A stretch of 64,000 nt of DNA from RUG11462 sp036308645. Lineage in GTDB: Bacteria; Bacillota; Clostridia; Oscillospirales; Acutalibacteraceae. A program made the position numbers and the translations under genes. The notes under the pieces are model-generated. The model made no database searches. It saw only the letters and a list, made by a program, of their open reading frames with translations, and was not told the DNA's origin. The stretch lies in NCBI GenBank assembly GCA_036308645.1, contig JAXJVH010000052.1, forward strand, positions 1 through 64,000, given 5' to 3'. Shown one piece after another: positions 44,552 through 52,546 of this stretch. Each line of letters opens with the position of its first letter. Positions within the stretch are counted from its first letter, which is position 1.

Positions 44552-44791
44552 TTAAACCTTTGCCAATACTTCTTTTTCAAAGAAATCTTTTGTAGTTTCG
44601 GGTGATAAAGAAAAATCTTTACCGTCAAGCGTTACGCAAACGCCGTTTTTGCAGTTTCCCATGCAGAAAGTACCTGCCAGTTCAACCTTATCTTTTAAAT
44701 TATTTTTGCCTATAAGATACTGAAGTTCCTCAACAATTTGTCTTGAGCCTTTTAAATGGCAAGAACTGCCTATACATACTGTAATTTTCAT
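44552..44791 (-). CDS. Thioredoxin-like [2Fe-2S] protein
   Basis: 79 residues from the ATG at 44791 (MKITVCIGSSCHLKGSRQIV), with GGAG nine bases upstream; longer starts lack support. The cysteines are CIGSSC and CMGNC, again the NuoE/HydC TRX-ferredoxin pattern. Its first 20 residues closely match those of the downstream paralogue, so the pair arose by duplication. It lies between the APH-like gene and the paralogue, with a hairpin between the two. Confidence 0.82.
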   Translation of the reverse strand: MKITVCIGSSCHLKGSRQIVEELQYLIGKNNLKDKVELAGTFCMGNCKNGVCVTLDGKDFSLSPETTKDFFEKEVLAKV

Positions 44792-44889
44792 TTTTCTTTT
44801 CTCCATTCCGCCTAAAACAACGGCTTTTTCATTTTTTATCAGCACGAACAGCGCAAGACTTAACTTGCGCTATTCATACATTTTATTAA

Positions 44890-45639
44890 TTATTCGTAGT
44901 CAACAACATTAACCCAAGAAAGCAAGAATTCTCTTTCCTGCGGATTGCCTTTTACAGACTGTGAAGCGGCAACGATAGGCAACCATTTCTGAATATACTG
45001 TTTAGCGGTATCGCTCTTTTTGCAGAAAAGGTCGAGATACTTATTAGCACCGTCAATATCGCCTGCAAGATAGAAAAGAAGATATGTTCTTGCAACATCG
45101 GCAGAAGCGTTACCCTGTGTTGCGTGTGACCAGTCAAGAATATAAGCCTTGCCTTCATCATCAATAATGATGTTTGAAGGGTTAAAGTCGCCATGGCAAA
45201 CCTTGTTATGTTTAGGCATACCCTCAAGACGGGTGTGAAGTTCATAACGTGTTGTAGCGTCCAAATCAGCCTCGCTGATTTTTCTTGTCATTTTATCCTT
45301 CAATTTATTAAGAAGAGGGCATTTCTGAGCATGAACTGTCATCTGCAAATCAACGAACAACTCAAGATACTCGTCTTTTTTATCAGGATTTTCTTCCATA
45401 AGCTGAGCCAAAGTTTTACCTTTGATAAAATCATAAACAATTGCCCACTTGCCGTCGATAGTAGTAACTTCTAAAATTTTAGGAATATTTAATTCTGTTT
45501 CTTCAATTCTTGCCTGATTAAGAGCCTCATTAAGAACGTTTGCTTTGGAATAGTCCTCGTTGAAAACCTTAATCGCTTTGTCGCCGTCACGATAAACTGT
45601 TTTATCGGTACGAACTGCAATTACTCTTTCTAAATTCAT
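44890..45639 (-). CDS. APH-fold phosphotransferase (kinase-like)
   Basis: 249 residues with the aminoglycoside phosphotransferase/choline kinase fold. The catalytic loop is HGDFNPSN (about 147-154) and the metal-binding Asp is in ILDWSHA (about 166-172). GKTLAQLMEENP is the hinge region. GGGAGG precedes the ATG, and only 21 bp separate it from adhE. Such proteins in Ruminococcus-type genomes are poorly known; here position beside AdhE, HydS and a phosphatase suggests a regulatory kinase rather than drug resistance. That is inference. Confidence 0.8.
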   Translation of the reverse strand: MNLERVIAVRTDKTVYRDGDKAIKVFNEDYSKANVLNEALNQARIEETELNIPKILEVTTIDGKWAIVYDFIKGKTLAQLMEENPDKKDEYLELFVDLQMTVHAQKCPLLNKLKDKMTRKISEADLDATTRYELHTRLEGMPKHNKVCHGDFNPSNIIIDDEGKAYILDWSHATQGNASADVARTYLLFYLAGDIDGANKYLDLFCKKSDTAKQYIQKWLPIVAASQSVKGNPQEREFLLSWVNVVDYE

Positions 45640-45660
45640 TATGAAACCTCCCTTTTAAAA

Positions 45661-48282
45661 TCAAACTGTTTCGTTATTGCCGTAATAAGCATTTAAGTAC
45701 ATCTGCTTGATTTCGCTCATAAGCGGATATCTCGGGTTAGCGCCTGTGCATTGATCGTCAAATGCCTGTTCTGTCATTTCATCAAGACGAGCCAAGAAAT
45801 CTTCTTCATCAGGAACGTAATCTCTGATTGTAGGTTTAATACCGACTTTTTCTTTAAGTTCATCTATTGCTTTAATAAGATTTTCAAGTTTTTCTTCGTT
45901 TGTTTTGCCCTTAATGCCGAGGTAATCAGCAACTTCAGCATATCTTTCAAGTGTATGCGGATGGTCATACTGTGAGAATGTACCCATTTTAGAAGGAACT
46001 TCAACAGCGTTGAAACGAAGAACGTGGTCAATCATAAGTGCGTTTGCAACACCGTGAGGTAAGTGGTGGAAAGCGCCGAGTTTATGAGCCATCGAGTGAC
46101 AAACACCCAAGAAAGCGTTTGCAAAAGCCATACCTGCCATAGTAGCGGCGTTAGCCATTTTCTCTCTTGCTTCAGGATCGTTCTGACCGTTATCGTAAGC
46201 ACGAGGGAGATATTTAAAGATTATTTTAAGCGACTGTAAAGCAAGACCGTCTGTGTAATCGGTAGCGAGCATTGCAGCGTAAGCCTCAAGAGCGTGTGTA
46301 ACAGCGTCGATACCTGATGCTGCGGTAAGACCTTTAGGAGCAGACATATGGAAATCAGCGTCAATGATTGCCATGTTAGGCATAAGTTCATAATCGGCAA
46401 GCGGATATTTAACGCCTGTGTTTTCATCGGTAATAACTGCGAAAGGTGTAACCTCCGAACCTGTACCTGCCGATGTAGGAATAGCGATAAAGTAAGCCTT
46501 TTCGCCCATTTTCGGGAATGTGTAAATACGTTTACGAATATCAACAAAACGCATTGCCATATCCATAAAGTCTGCTTCAGGATGCTCATACATTACCCAC
46601 ATAATTTTAGCAGCGTCCATAGCGGAACCGCCGCCGAGAGCGATAATGCAGTCAGGCTCAAATGCTTTCATCTGAGCGGCGCCCTCTTTTGCACAACCGA
46701 GAGTCGGGTCGGGAGCAACATCAAAGAATGTAGTATGTGCAATTCCCATTTCATCAAGTTTATCTGTAATTGCTTTTGTGTAACCGTTATGATAAAGGAA
46801 ACTGTCGGTAACGATAAACGCTCTCTTTTTGCCCATAACATTTTTAAGCTCATCAAGAGCAACAGGCAGACAGCCTTTCTTCATATAAACCTTTTCAGGC
46901 GCTCTGAACCAAAGCATATTTTCCCTTCTTTCAGCAACAGTTTTAATATTGATAAGGTGTTTAACACCAACGTTTTCAGACACAGAGTTTCCGCCCCAAG
47001 AACCGCAACCGAGTGTGAGCGACGGAGCGAGTTTGAAGTTATAAAGATCACCGATACCGCCTTGTGAAGAAGGTGTATTAACAAGAATACGGCAGGTTTT
47101 CATTCTCTCGCCGAATTCTGCGATTTTTTCTCTTTCGGTTACATCGTTAATATAAAGTGAAGATGTATGACCGTAACCGCCGTCAGCGATAAGCTGCTCT
47201 GCTTTATCAAGAGCTTCGCCGAAAGATTTTGCCTTATACATAGCAAGAACAGGAGAAAGTTTCTCATGAGCAAATTCTTCCGAAATGTCAACCGATTCAA
47301 CCTCACCGATAAGGATTTTTGTTGATTCCGGAACTGTAACGCCTGCCAAAGCGGCGATTGTATGAGGTTTCTGACCAACGATTTTTGCATTAAGAGCGCC
47401 GTTGATAATAATAGTCTTTCTGACTTTTTCGGTTTCTTCTTCGTTAAGGAAGTAGCAACCTCTTGCTTTGAACTCGTCTTTAACCTTTTTATAAATCTTG
47501 TCAAGAACGATTACAGACTGCTCGGAAGCGCAAATCATACCGTTATCAAAAGTTTTTGAATGAATAATTGAGTTTACTGCAAGGATTATATCAGCGCTGT
47601 CATCAATAATTGCAGGAGTGTTACCTGCGCCAACGCCGAGCGCCGGAGTACCGCTTGAATAAGCGGCTTTAACCATTCCCGGACCGCCTGTAGCAAGAAT
47701 AATATCAGACTCTTTCATAAGAAGGTTAGTCATATCAAGCGAAGGAACGTCAATCCAGTCGATAATTCCCTCAGGAGCGCCTGCTTTAACAGCAGCTTCA
47801 AGAACAACCTTTGCAGCGGCAATAGTTGATTCTTTTGCTCTCGGGTGAGGGCTTATGATAATACCGTTTCTTGTTTTAAGAGAAATAAGTGTTTTGAAAA
47901 TAGCGGTTGAAGTCGGGTTGGTTGTAGGAATAACCGCACCTACTACGCCGATAGGCTCTGCAACTTTAGTGATGCCGTAAGCCTTGTCCTCTTCAATAAC
48001 ACCGCAGGTTTTTGTGTTTTTGTAAGCATTGTAGATATATTCGGCAGCGTAATGATTTTTGATAACCTTATCCTCTACAATACCCATGCCTGTTTCTTCA
48101 ACAGCCATCTTTGCAAGCGGAATTCTCTGACCGTTTGCAGCAATTGCCGCAGCCTTGAAAATTTCATCAACCTGCTCTTGAGTGTAAGTAGCGAACTTTT
48201 TCTGTGCCTCTCTTACTCTCTGGAGGGCTGCTTCAAGTGTTTCAACACTGTCAACAATTTCATAAGTCTTCTGTGTTTCCAT
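45661..48282 (-). CDS. adhE: Bifunctional acetaldehyde/alcohol dehydrogenase
   Basis: 873 residues, full length. The N-terminal CoA-acylating aldehyde dehydrogenase (about 1-440) has the catalytic Cys in NGMICASEQ (near 249). The C-terminal iron-dependent alcohol dehydrogenase has GGGSAMDAAK and the metal site HSMAHKLGAFHHLPHG (about 725-740). Together they reduce acetyl-CoA to ethanol with two NADH. AAAGGAG lies before the ATG. The promoter carries a Rex-like operator, fitting NADH-driven derepression known for clostridial adhE. It heads the co-directional H2/ethanol block. Confidence 0.98.
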   Translation of the reverse strand: METQKTYEIVDSVETLEAALQRVREAQKKFATYTQEQVDEIFKAAAIAANGQRIPLAKMAVEETGMGIVEDKVIKNHYAAEYIYNAYKNTKTCGVIEEDKAYGITKVAEPIGVVGAVIPTTNPTSTAIFKTLISLKTRNGIIISPHPRAKESTIAAAKVVLEAAVKAGAPEGIIDWIDVPSLDMTNLLMKESDIILATGGPGMVKAAYSSGTPALGVGAGNTPAIIDDSADIILAVNSIIHSKTFDNGMICASEQSVIVLDKIYKKVKDEFKARGCYFLNEEETEKVRKTIIINGALNAKIVGQKPHTIAALAGVTVPESTKILIGEVESVDISEEFAHEKLSPVLAMYKAKSFGEALDKAEQLIADGGYGHTSSLYINDVTEREKIAEFGERMKTCRILVNTPSSQGGIGDLYNFKLAPSLTLGCGSWGGNSVSENVGVKHLINIKTVAERRENMLWFRAPEKVYMKKGCLPVALDELKNVMGKKRAFIVTDSFLYHNGYTKAITDKLDEMGIAHTTFFDVAPDPTLGCAKEGAAQMKAFEPDCIIALGGGSAMDAAKIMWVMYEHPEADFMDMAMRFVDIRKRIYTFPKMGEKAYFIAIPTSAGTGSEVTPFAVITDENTGVKYPLADYELMPNMAIIDADFHMSAPKGLTAASGIDAVTHALEAYAAMLATDYTDGLALQSLKIIFKYLPRAYDNGQNDPEAREKMANAATMAGMAFANAFLGVCHSMAHKLGAFHHLPHGVANALMIDHVLRFNAVEVPSKMGTFSQYDHPHTLERYAEVADYLGIKGKTNEEKLENLIKAIDELKEKVGIKPTIRDYVPDEEDFLARLDEMTEQAFDDQCTGANPRYPLMSEIKQMYLNAYYGNNETV

Positions 48283-48349
48283 TTGTGTTTCTCCTTTATC
48301 AATAAATTTTTAAGCATTAACCTTTTGATATTCAGACTCATTTTCAAGT

Positions 48350-48367
48350 CTGTTAATATTTTAACAA
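48350..48367. promoter_or_regulatory. Rex-type operator over the adhE -10 box
   Basis: CTGTTAATATTTTAACAA, one mismatch (the first base) from the clostridial Rex consensus TTGTTAANNNNTTAACAA. A further TTAACAA half-site lies at 48374-48380. Confidence 0.7.
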
Positions 48368-48386
48368 ACTTTTTTAACAATGTAAA
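48358..48386 (-). promoter_or_regulatory. adhE promoter
   Basis: On the minus strand TTTACA (48386-48381), 17 bp, TAAAAT (48363-48358). The -10 box is inside the Rex-like operator. The 5' leader is about 70 nt and contains a CAGACT/AGTCTG hairpin (48333-48352). The rest of 48283-48641 is AT-rich without a gene. Confidence 0.6.
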
Positions 48387-48602
48387 ATATCTAATTTGTA
48401 TATTGATATATTCAAGACTATATACCCATTTATACAAACCGATTAAACTTAAATTTATTTATTTAATTATATCATTCATAATCCTTTGTATCAAGTATAA
48501 ATTTCAGTATTTTTAACTTTTTTATGGAAAATTTTCGGAAAATTAAACAATACTTAACACCTATTACGGTAAAAGCAGATAAAACCGGATAAATTTTAAC
48601 AT

Positions 48603-48636
48603 AAAAAAAGAGCGCATTATAAAAACGCACTCTTAA
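48603..48636 (-). terminator. Terminator of the M23 peptidase gene
   Basis: On the minus strand AGAGTGCG pairs (with two G-T pairs) with TGCGCTCT, followed by TTTTTTT. Confidence 0.7.
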
Positions 48637-48641
48637 AAAGT

Positions 48642-49844
48642 TTATTTTTTAACATAATCATTAGGATTTACCGGGTCTGCTCCGTTCGGGTGAACCTCAA
48701 AATGAAGATGATTTGCAGTAGAACGTCCCGTTGAACCAACCTTCGCTATAGTCTGCCCTGCCACAACCTGCTCTCCGACGCTTGCAATAAGTTTTGAGCA
48801 ATGGGCATATCTTGTAACAGTACCGTCGCTGTGACGAATATCAATACAGTATCCGTAAGATTCAAACCACGAGGAGCGTGTTACCACACCGTCGGCGGCC
48901 GCCACAATATTCGTACCGTAATTCGCAATAATATCAATACCTTTATGAAGTCTGCCGCTGCGCTGACCGAAACCGCTGCTTATATAGCAAGAAGCGCCTT
49001 TTTCAAGCGGCCACAATAATTTTCCGCCGTTTAAATCAACCTGCGGTCTTTCTTTTGTTCCTACGAGTATAACTTTTGTTGTGGTTTTTTCAACGGTTTT
49101 CTTTTCAACAACCCCACTTGAAACTTTTTTCTTGTTTTTATACCAATTAAGCGTCTTAATTTCCTGTTTACCGTCTGCACCCTCGGTTTTTACCTTTTCA
49201 ATGCCCTCGTATAAAGAATCATCGTCTTTTTTAACTGTCTTGTATTCAACAGTCTTTATCTCGGTTTTGAAATAACCCAATTTGTAATCAACAATCTGCT
49301 CCAACAAATCGGTAGTGCCTTCAAGGTCGGTGAGTCTTTCTTCCAAACTTAAACAACCCTTAATCTGAACTGAATTGTCAAAAACAACAATATCCGCGCC
49401 GTTTTCCGACAAAACTTTACTCTTATAACTTTCAATTGCATTCAGCAAAAGAAATTTGTCAAAACTCGCCGCAATACATTTATTACCTACATAAATTCCG
49501 TAAGCGTTTACAATGCCGTCATTCATTGCAAGATTATCCGTAAGATTTTTTGAAATCTCGCTGACGGTATTAATTGAATTAGAAGGGACAATTGCCGCCG
49601 AAAGTTCCAATGAATTATCAATGCTTCCTACTATTTTATCATTTACTATTTTTTCAGCCTCTTTATACTCGCTCTCGTTTGAAACATATCCGATAGAGTT
49701 GTCCTGATATTTAACCTCGTAAGCCAAAGTTAAAGTTGAAAGCGGAAATATAGGTAAAAGCATAACGGCAACCATAACTAACGCAAGTATTGCAGTTCTT
49801 TTATAATTTTTTATTTCACTGTTTTTTATATTGGTAAAAACCAT
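48642..49844 (-). CDS. M23 family metallopeptidase with G5-like domain
   Basis: 400 residues from the ATG at 49844, chosen for AAAGGTG upstream. An N-terminal membrane helix or signal (about 17-42) is followed by an unrecognised region, a G5-like segment (about 190-260, with EYKTVKKDDDSLYEGIEKVK) and a C-terminal M23 peptidase. The latter shows SGFGQRSGRLHKGIDI (His and Asp zinc ligands) and HLHFEV. M23 enzymes cut peptidoglycan cross-bridges, or act as scaffolds when degenerate; here the ligands are intact. It should act in the cell wall, during growth or sporulation. Confidence 0.9.
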   Translation of the reverse strand: MVFTNIKNSEIKNYKRTAILALVMVAVMLLPIFPLSTLTLAYEVKYQDNSIGYVSNESEYKEAEKIVNDKIVGSIDNSLELSAAIVPSNSINTVSEISKNLTDNLAMNDGIVNAYGIYVGNKCIAASFDKFLLLNAIESYKSKVLSENGADIVVFDNSVQIKGCLSLEERLTDLEGTTDLLEQIVDYKLGYFKTEIKTVEYKTVKKDDDSLYEGIEKVKTEGADGKQEIKTLNWYKNKKKVSSGVVEKKTVEKTTTKVILVGTKERPQVDLNGGKLLWPLEKGASCYISSGFGQRSGRLHKGIDIIANYGTNIVAAADGVVTRSSWFESYGYCIDIRHSDGTVTRYAHCSKLIASVGEQVVAGQTIAKVGSTGRSTANHLHFEVHPNGADPVNPNDYVKK

Positions 49845-50018
49845 AAAAACACCTTTCTTCTGCACTTATTCGCAGATTTCAAAAGTTACAAATTTGTAAC
49901 AATCTAAATTCAATTATAAACGAAAGTTACAAAAATGCAACCTTTTTCAAGGCATTTTGTATGATTAACTATTTATTTTTAACATTTTAACACATTTTTT
50001 AACATTATTGCACAAACA

Positions 50019-50477
50019 TTATTGCTGATAGTGCATATTTTCGGCAGTTAATGGTTGCAAAATTTTAATAAATTCTCTTGCTTCTTTCTTTGCAAGCTCT
50101 AAATTATGATCCCGATAATTTCCGCATTCAACCGCAGTCGAACCGGGGATTTCGCCTTCAAAATCGGCAATAAACCTAAAAGCTTCTTTTATAATAGAAA
50201 GCACAGTAGCATTATCGAGATTTCTTGTTAAAAAGTAACAACCTGTTCTGCAACCCATCGGTCCGAAATAAATAACGCTGTCTTTATACTCGCAGTTTCT
50301 TGCATAAGTGGCAAATAAATGCTCAATAGTATGAATTGCGCCGTTGTCCATTACCTCCTCTACATTCGGCTTTCTCATTCTTATATCATAAGTGGTAATA
50401 TCTCCGTCAATACGGGAAACGTAAACTCCTTTTTCGAGTTTTGTGTGGTCAACGCAAAATGACGCTATTCTTTCCAT
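50019..50477 (-). CDS. luxS: S-ribosylhomocysteine lyase
   Basis: 152 residues. The metal ligands His49, His53 (HTIEHLF) and Cys118 (ECGN), the base Glu52 and the catalytic Cys76 (MGCRTG) are all present. It converts S-ribosylhomocysteine to homocysteine and DPD, the AI-2 precursor, in the activated-methyl cycle. No pfs or lsr gene lies beside it. AAGGAG precedes the ATG. Confidence 0.97.
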   Translation of the reverse strand: MERIASFCVDHTKLEKGVYVSRIDGDITTYDIRMRKPNVEEVMDNGAIHTIEHLFATYARNCEYKDSVIYFGPMGCRTGCYFLTRNLDNATVLSIIKEAFRFIADFEGEIPGSTAVECGNYRDHNLELAKKEAREFIKILQPLTAENMHYQQ

Positions 50478-50526
50478 AATACAAATCTCCTTATTTTACT
50501 TTTTTAATTTTATTTTAATTGTAACT

Positions 50527-51294
50527 TTATCTTAATTTTTGTTGCTTCTGCCAGATAAACATAGTAAACTTTTTCGGCGCAAATTTTACAAGCACCGATT
50601 GAAGTTTGTTAATTAAACTCGGCGTAAGCACAACCTTTTTGCTTTTTTGCACCTTTTTAAGAGCGTAAGATACGATTTCTTCGGCGGTAAACCATTTATT
50701 AAAATACTTTACAACACCCTTTTCATTACCGGAATCATTAAAAAATTCCGTTTTGGTCCAACCGGGACAAAGCGCAAAAACACGTATCTTTTTATCTCTT
50801 AATTCCTCCTGCAATGCTAACGAATAATTCAACACAAACGCTTTTGTCGCACCGTAAACATTCAAGTAAGGTATCGGCTGAAACGCCGCAATGGAATCTA
50901 CCTCGATGATTTTTGCGCCTTCTGTCATATAAGGAATAACCGCTTCGCTTAAAAATACAAGCGCTTTGCAGTTAAGATCTATCATTTTTAATGTATCTTC
51001 TGTCGGGATTGCGTCGTATTTACCGAATTTACCGAAGCCTGCGCAATTAATAAGCAGTTTTACATTCGGCTTTTTTTCTTTTAATATACCCGCAAATTTA
51101 TTCAGTTCATCTGTTTGCGTAAGGTCTAAAGGTATCGGAACGATTTTTTGTCCGTATTTTAATTCAAGTTCGAGCAAACGCTCTCTTCTTCTGGCAATTA
51201 TCCAAATCTGTTCATAGCCGTCGTTCTCGGCTATTCTTTTTACAAATTCCCTGCCTATTCCGGAACTGGCGCCGGTTACAATCGCAATATTCAT
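50527..51294 (-). CDS. Short-chain dehydrogenase/reductase
   Basis: 255 residues, classical SDR. The NAD(P)-binding motif TGASSGIG starts near residue 8, NCAG is near 84, and the catalytic YxxxK is in NVYGATKAFV. The substrate is not clear; the C-terminal region (SLINKLQSVLVKFAPKKFTM) resembles SDRs of the DltE type with an amphipathic tail. It is monocistronic, just upstream of the luxS gene. Confidence 0.88.
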   Translation of the reverse strand: MNIAIVTGASSGIGREFVKRIAENDGYEQIWIIARRRERLLELELKYGQKIVPIPLDLTQTDELNKFAGILKEKKPNVKLLINCAGFGKFGKYDAIPTEDTLKMIDLNCKALVFLSEAVIPYMTEGAKIIEVDSIAAFQPIPYLNVYGATKAFVLNYSLALQEELRDKKIRVFALCPGWTKTEFFNDSGNEKGVVKYFNKWFTAEEIVSYALKKVQKSKKVVLTPSLINKLQSVLVKFAPKKFTMFIWQKQQKLR

Positions 51295-51438
51295 AAGTTT
51301 TCACCTCATCACTTCAATTTAACCATAATTAAGTATAAAAATCAATCGAAATTTTTCTAAAAACGGTTGAAATTAATTAAAAAAAGGAGTAAAATACTAA
51401 TAATATAATTAATAGTATAATAAAAAGGAGCAACAAAA

Positions 51439-52002
51439 ATGGATAAATTTATTATTGAAACATCTGCAAGACACGTTCACGTTTGTGAAGAAACTCTTGA
51501 AAAACTTTTCGGAAAAGGCGCAACTCTTACCAATAAAAAAGACCTTTCACAGCCGGGACAATTCGCTTGTGAAGAAAAGGTAACGGTAGTAGGTCCTAAA
51601 CGTCAGTTAGTAGCAACAATTCTCGGCCCTACACGTTCTGCCGACCAAATTGAACTTTCTGCAACAGACGCCCGTTCTATCGGCGTTGAAAGCGTTATCC
51701 GTGAATCAGGCGATATTGCAGGCACACCGGGTTGCAAATTGGTAGGTCCTTGCGGCGAAGTTGAGTTGAACGAGGGCGTTATAGTTGCAAAAAGACATAT
51801 ACATATGACTCCGCAAGACGCTGAAAAATTCGGCGTAGAAGATAAAGAAATTGTAAGCGTTAAAGCAGAGTCAGCCGACCGCTCTTTAACATTTGACGAC
51901 GTAGTTGTAAGAGTAAGCGAAAAATTCGCTCTCGCTATGCACATTGACACCGATGAAAGCAACGCCGCTTTCGGAGTTAAAGAAGGATATATTGTTAAAT
52001 AA
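51439..52002 (+). CDS. pduL: PduL-type phosphotransacylase
   Basis: 187 residues with two PduL beta-barrel domains. Both zinc-binding motifs are visible: SARHVHVCEE and AKRHIHMTPQD, with further His in AMHIDTDESNA. It converts acetyl- or propanoyl-CoA to the acyl phosphate. The protein starts directly with the barrel and has no N-terminal encapsulation peptide, and no microcompartment shell gene is near, so it is probably a cytosolic stand-in for Pta. AAAGGAG lies upstream. It is 8 bp ahead of a small AraC gene. Confidence 0.93.
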   Translation: MDKFIIETSARHVHVCEETLEKLFGKGATLTNKKDLSQPGQFACEEKVTVVGPKRQLVATILGPTRSADQIELSATDARSIGVESVIRESGDIAGTPGCKLVGPCGEVELNEGVIVAKRHIHMTPQDAEKFGVEDKEIVSVKAESADRSLTFDDVVVRVSEKFALAMHIDTDESNAAFGVKEGYIVK

Positions 52003-52010
52003 TTTTAATT

Positions 52011-52367
52011 ATGGCTAATCAAGAGTTCAATATAAAAACGCCGCCTTGGTTTGATGAATTTTATGAAAGTCTTACCAAGCGTGAGGTTTATTCGCTTAAA
52101 ACAGGCGAAATAATTAAACGTTCGGGAAAAAGCAGAGAGCATATCAGCCGACTTTTTAAAGAGGCAACAGGCACTACTATAGGAGTTTACTTAAACGAAC
52201 TTCGTATCGAACATGCCGCGGCAATGCTTACTACCACTTACCTTGATATTATTGATATTGCGCTTGAAAGCGGATTTGAAAACCTTTCTACGTTTTATCA
52301 TCTGTTTAAAAAAACAAAAGGCATTTCGCCTAACCAATATCGAAAAAGATATTCATTCGTTTACTGA
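52011..52367 (+). CDS. Small AraC-family DNA-binding protein
   Basis: 118 residues. Almost the entire protein is the AraC double helix-turn-helix: GKSREHISRLFKEATGTTIG, DIALESGFENLSTFYHLFKK and KGISPNQYRKRY. The usual sensor domain is missing; only about 25 residues precede the DNA-binding part. It is translationally close to pduL (8-bp gap), so it may respond to, or regulate, acyl-CoA/acetate metabolism. Confidence 0.85.
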   Translation: MANQEFNIKTPPWFDEFYESLTKREVYSLKTGEIIKRSGKSREHISRLFKEATGTTIGVYLNELRIEHAAAMLTTTYLDIIDIALESGFENLSTFYHLFKKTKGISPNQYRKRYSFVY

Positions 52368-52382
52368 TATATCCAACTAAAA

Positions 52383-52418
52383 ACAACCGTTGCATAAATT
52401 TTGCGGCGGTTGTTTTTT
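52383..52418 (+). terminator. Terminator of pduL-araC
   Basis: AACAACCG pairs with CGGTTGTT, followed by TTTT. Its T-tract merges with the putative Spo0A-type motif at 52413-52429. Confidence 0.7.
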
Positions 52419-52429
52419 CGACTAAAAAA
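52413..52429 (+). promoter_or_regulatory. Putative Spo0A-type box upstream of spoIIE
   Basis: TTTTTTCGACTAAAAAA. The core TTCGACT differs by one base from TTCGNCA, the complement of the 0A box. It is identical over 17 bp to the site upstream of spoIIAA (63474-63490), in the same orientation relative to its gene. Confidence 0.45.
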
Positions 52430-52471
52430 CCGCAGGCTTTACAAATAAATCTTTAAAAGCCCATGCTAAAA

Positions 52472-52504
52472 TTGACAATATTTGCAAAAATCAAAACATA
52501 TAAT
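52472..52504 (+). promoter_or_regulatory. spoIIE promoter with 21-bp spacer
   Basis: TTGACA (52472-52477) and TATAAT (52499-52504), both perfect, but 21 bp apart. Spo0A-dependent sigma-A promoters of spoIIE and spoIIG in Bacillus have the same wide spacing. Confidence 0.6.
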
Positions 52505-52546
52505 TGTAGGTGATCTGAATTTTAAAATAAAAGGAGATTTCATTTT

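Noticed and set aside
44890..45639. Aminoglycoside resistance gene
   Set aside because: The fold is APH-like, but it lacks specific resemblance to resistance enzymes that I can see, and its context is adhE and hydrogenases. I list it as kinase-like.
46348..47067. A 239-codon open frame on the plus strand within adhE
   Set aside because: It is antisense to highly conserved adhE codons, has no ribosome-binding site and reads as low-complexity cysteine/histidine-rich protein. It is a shadow of codon bias.
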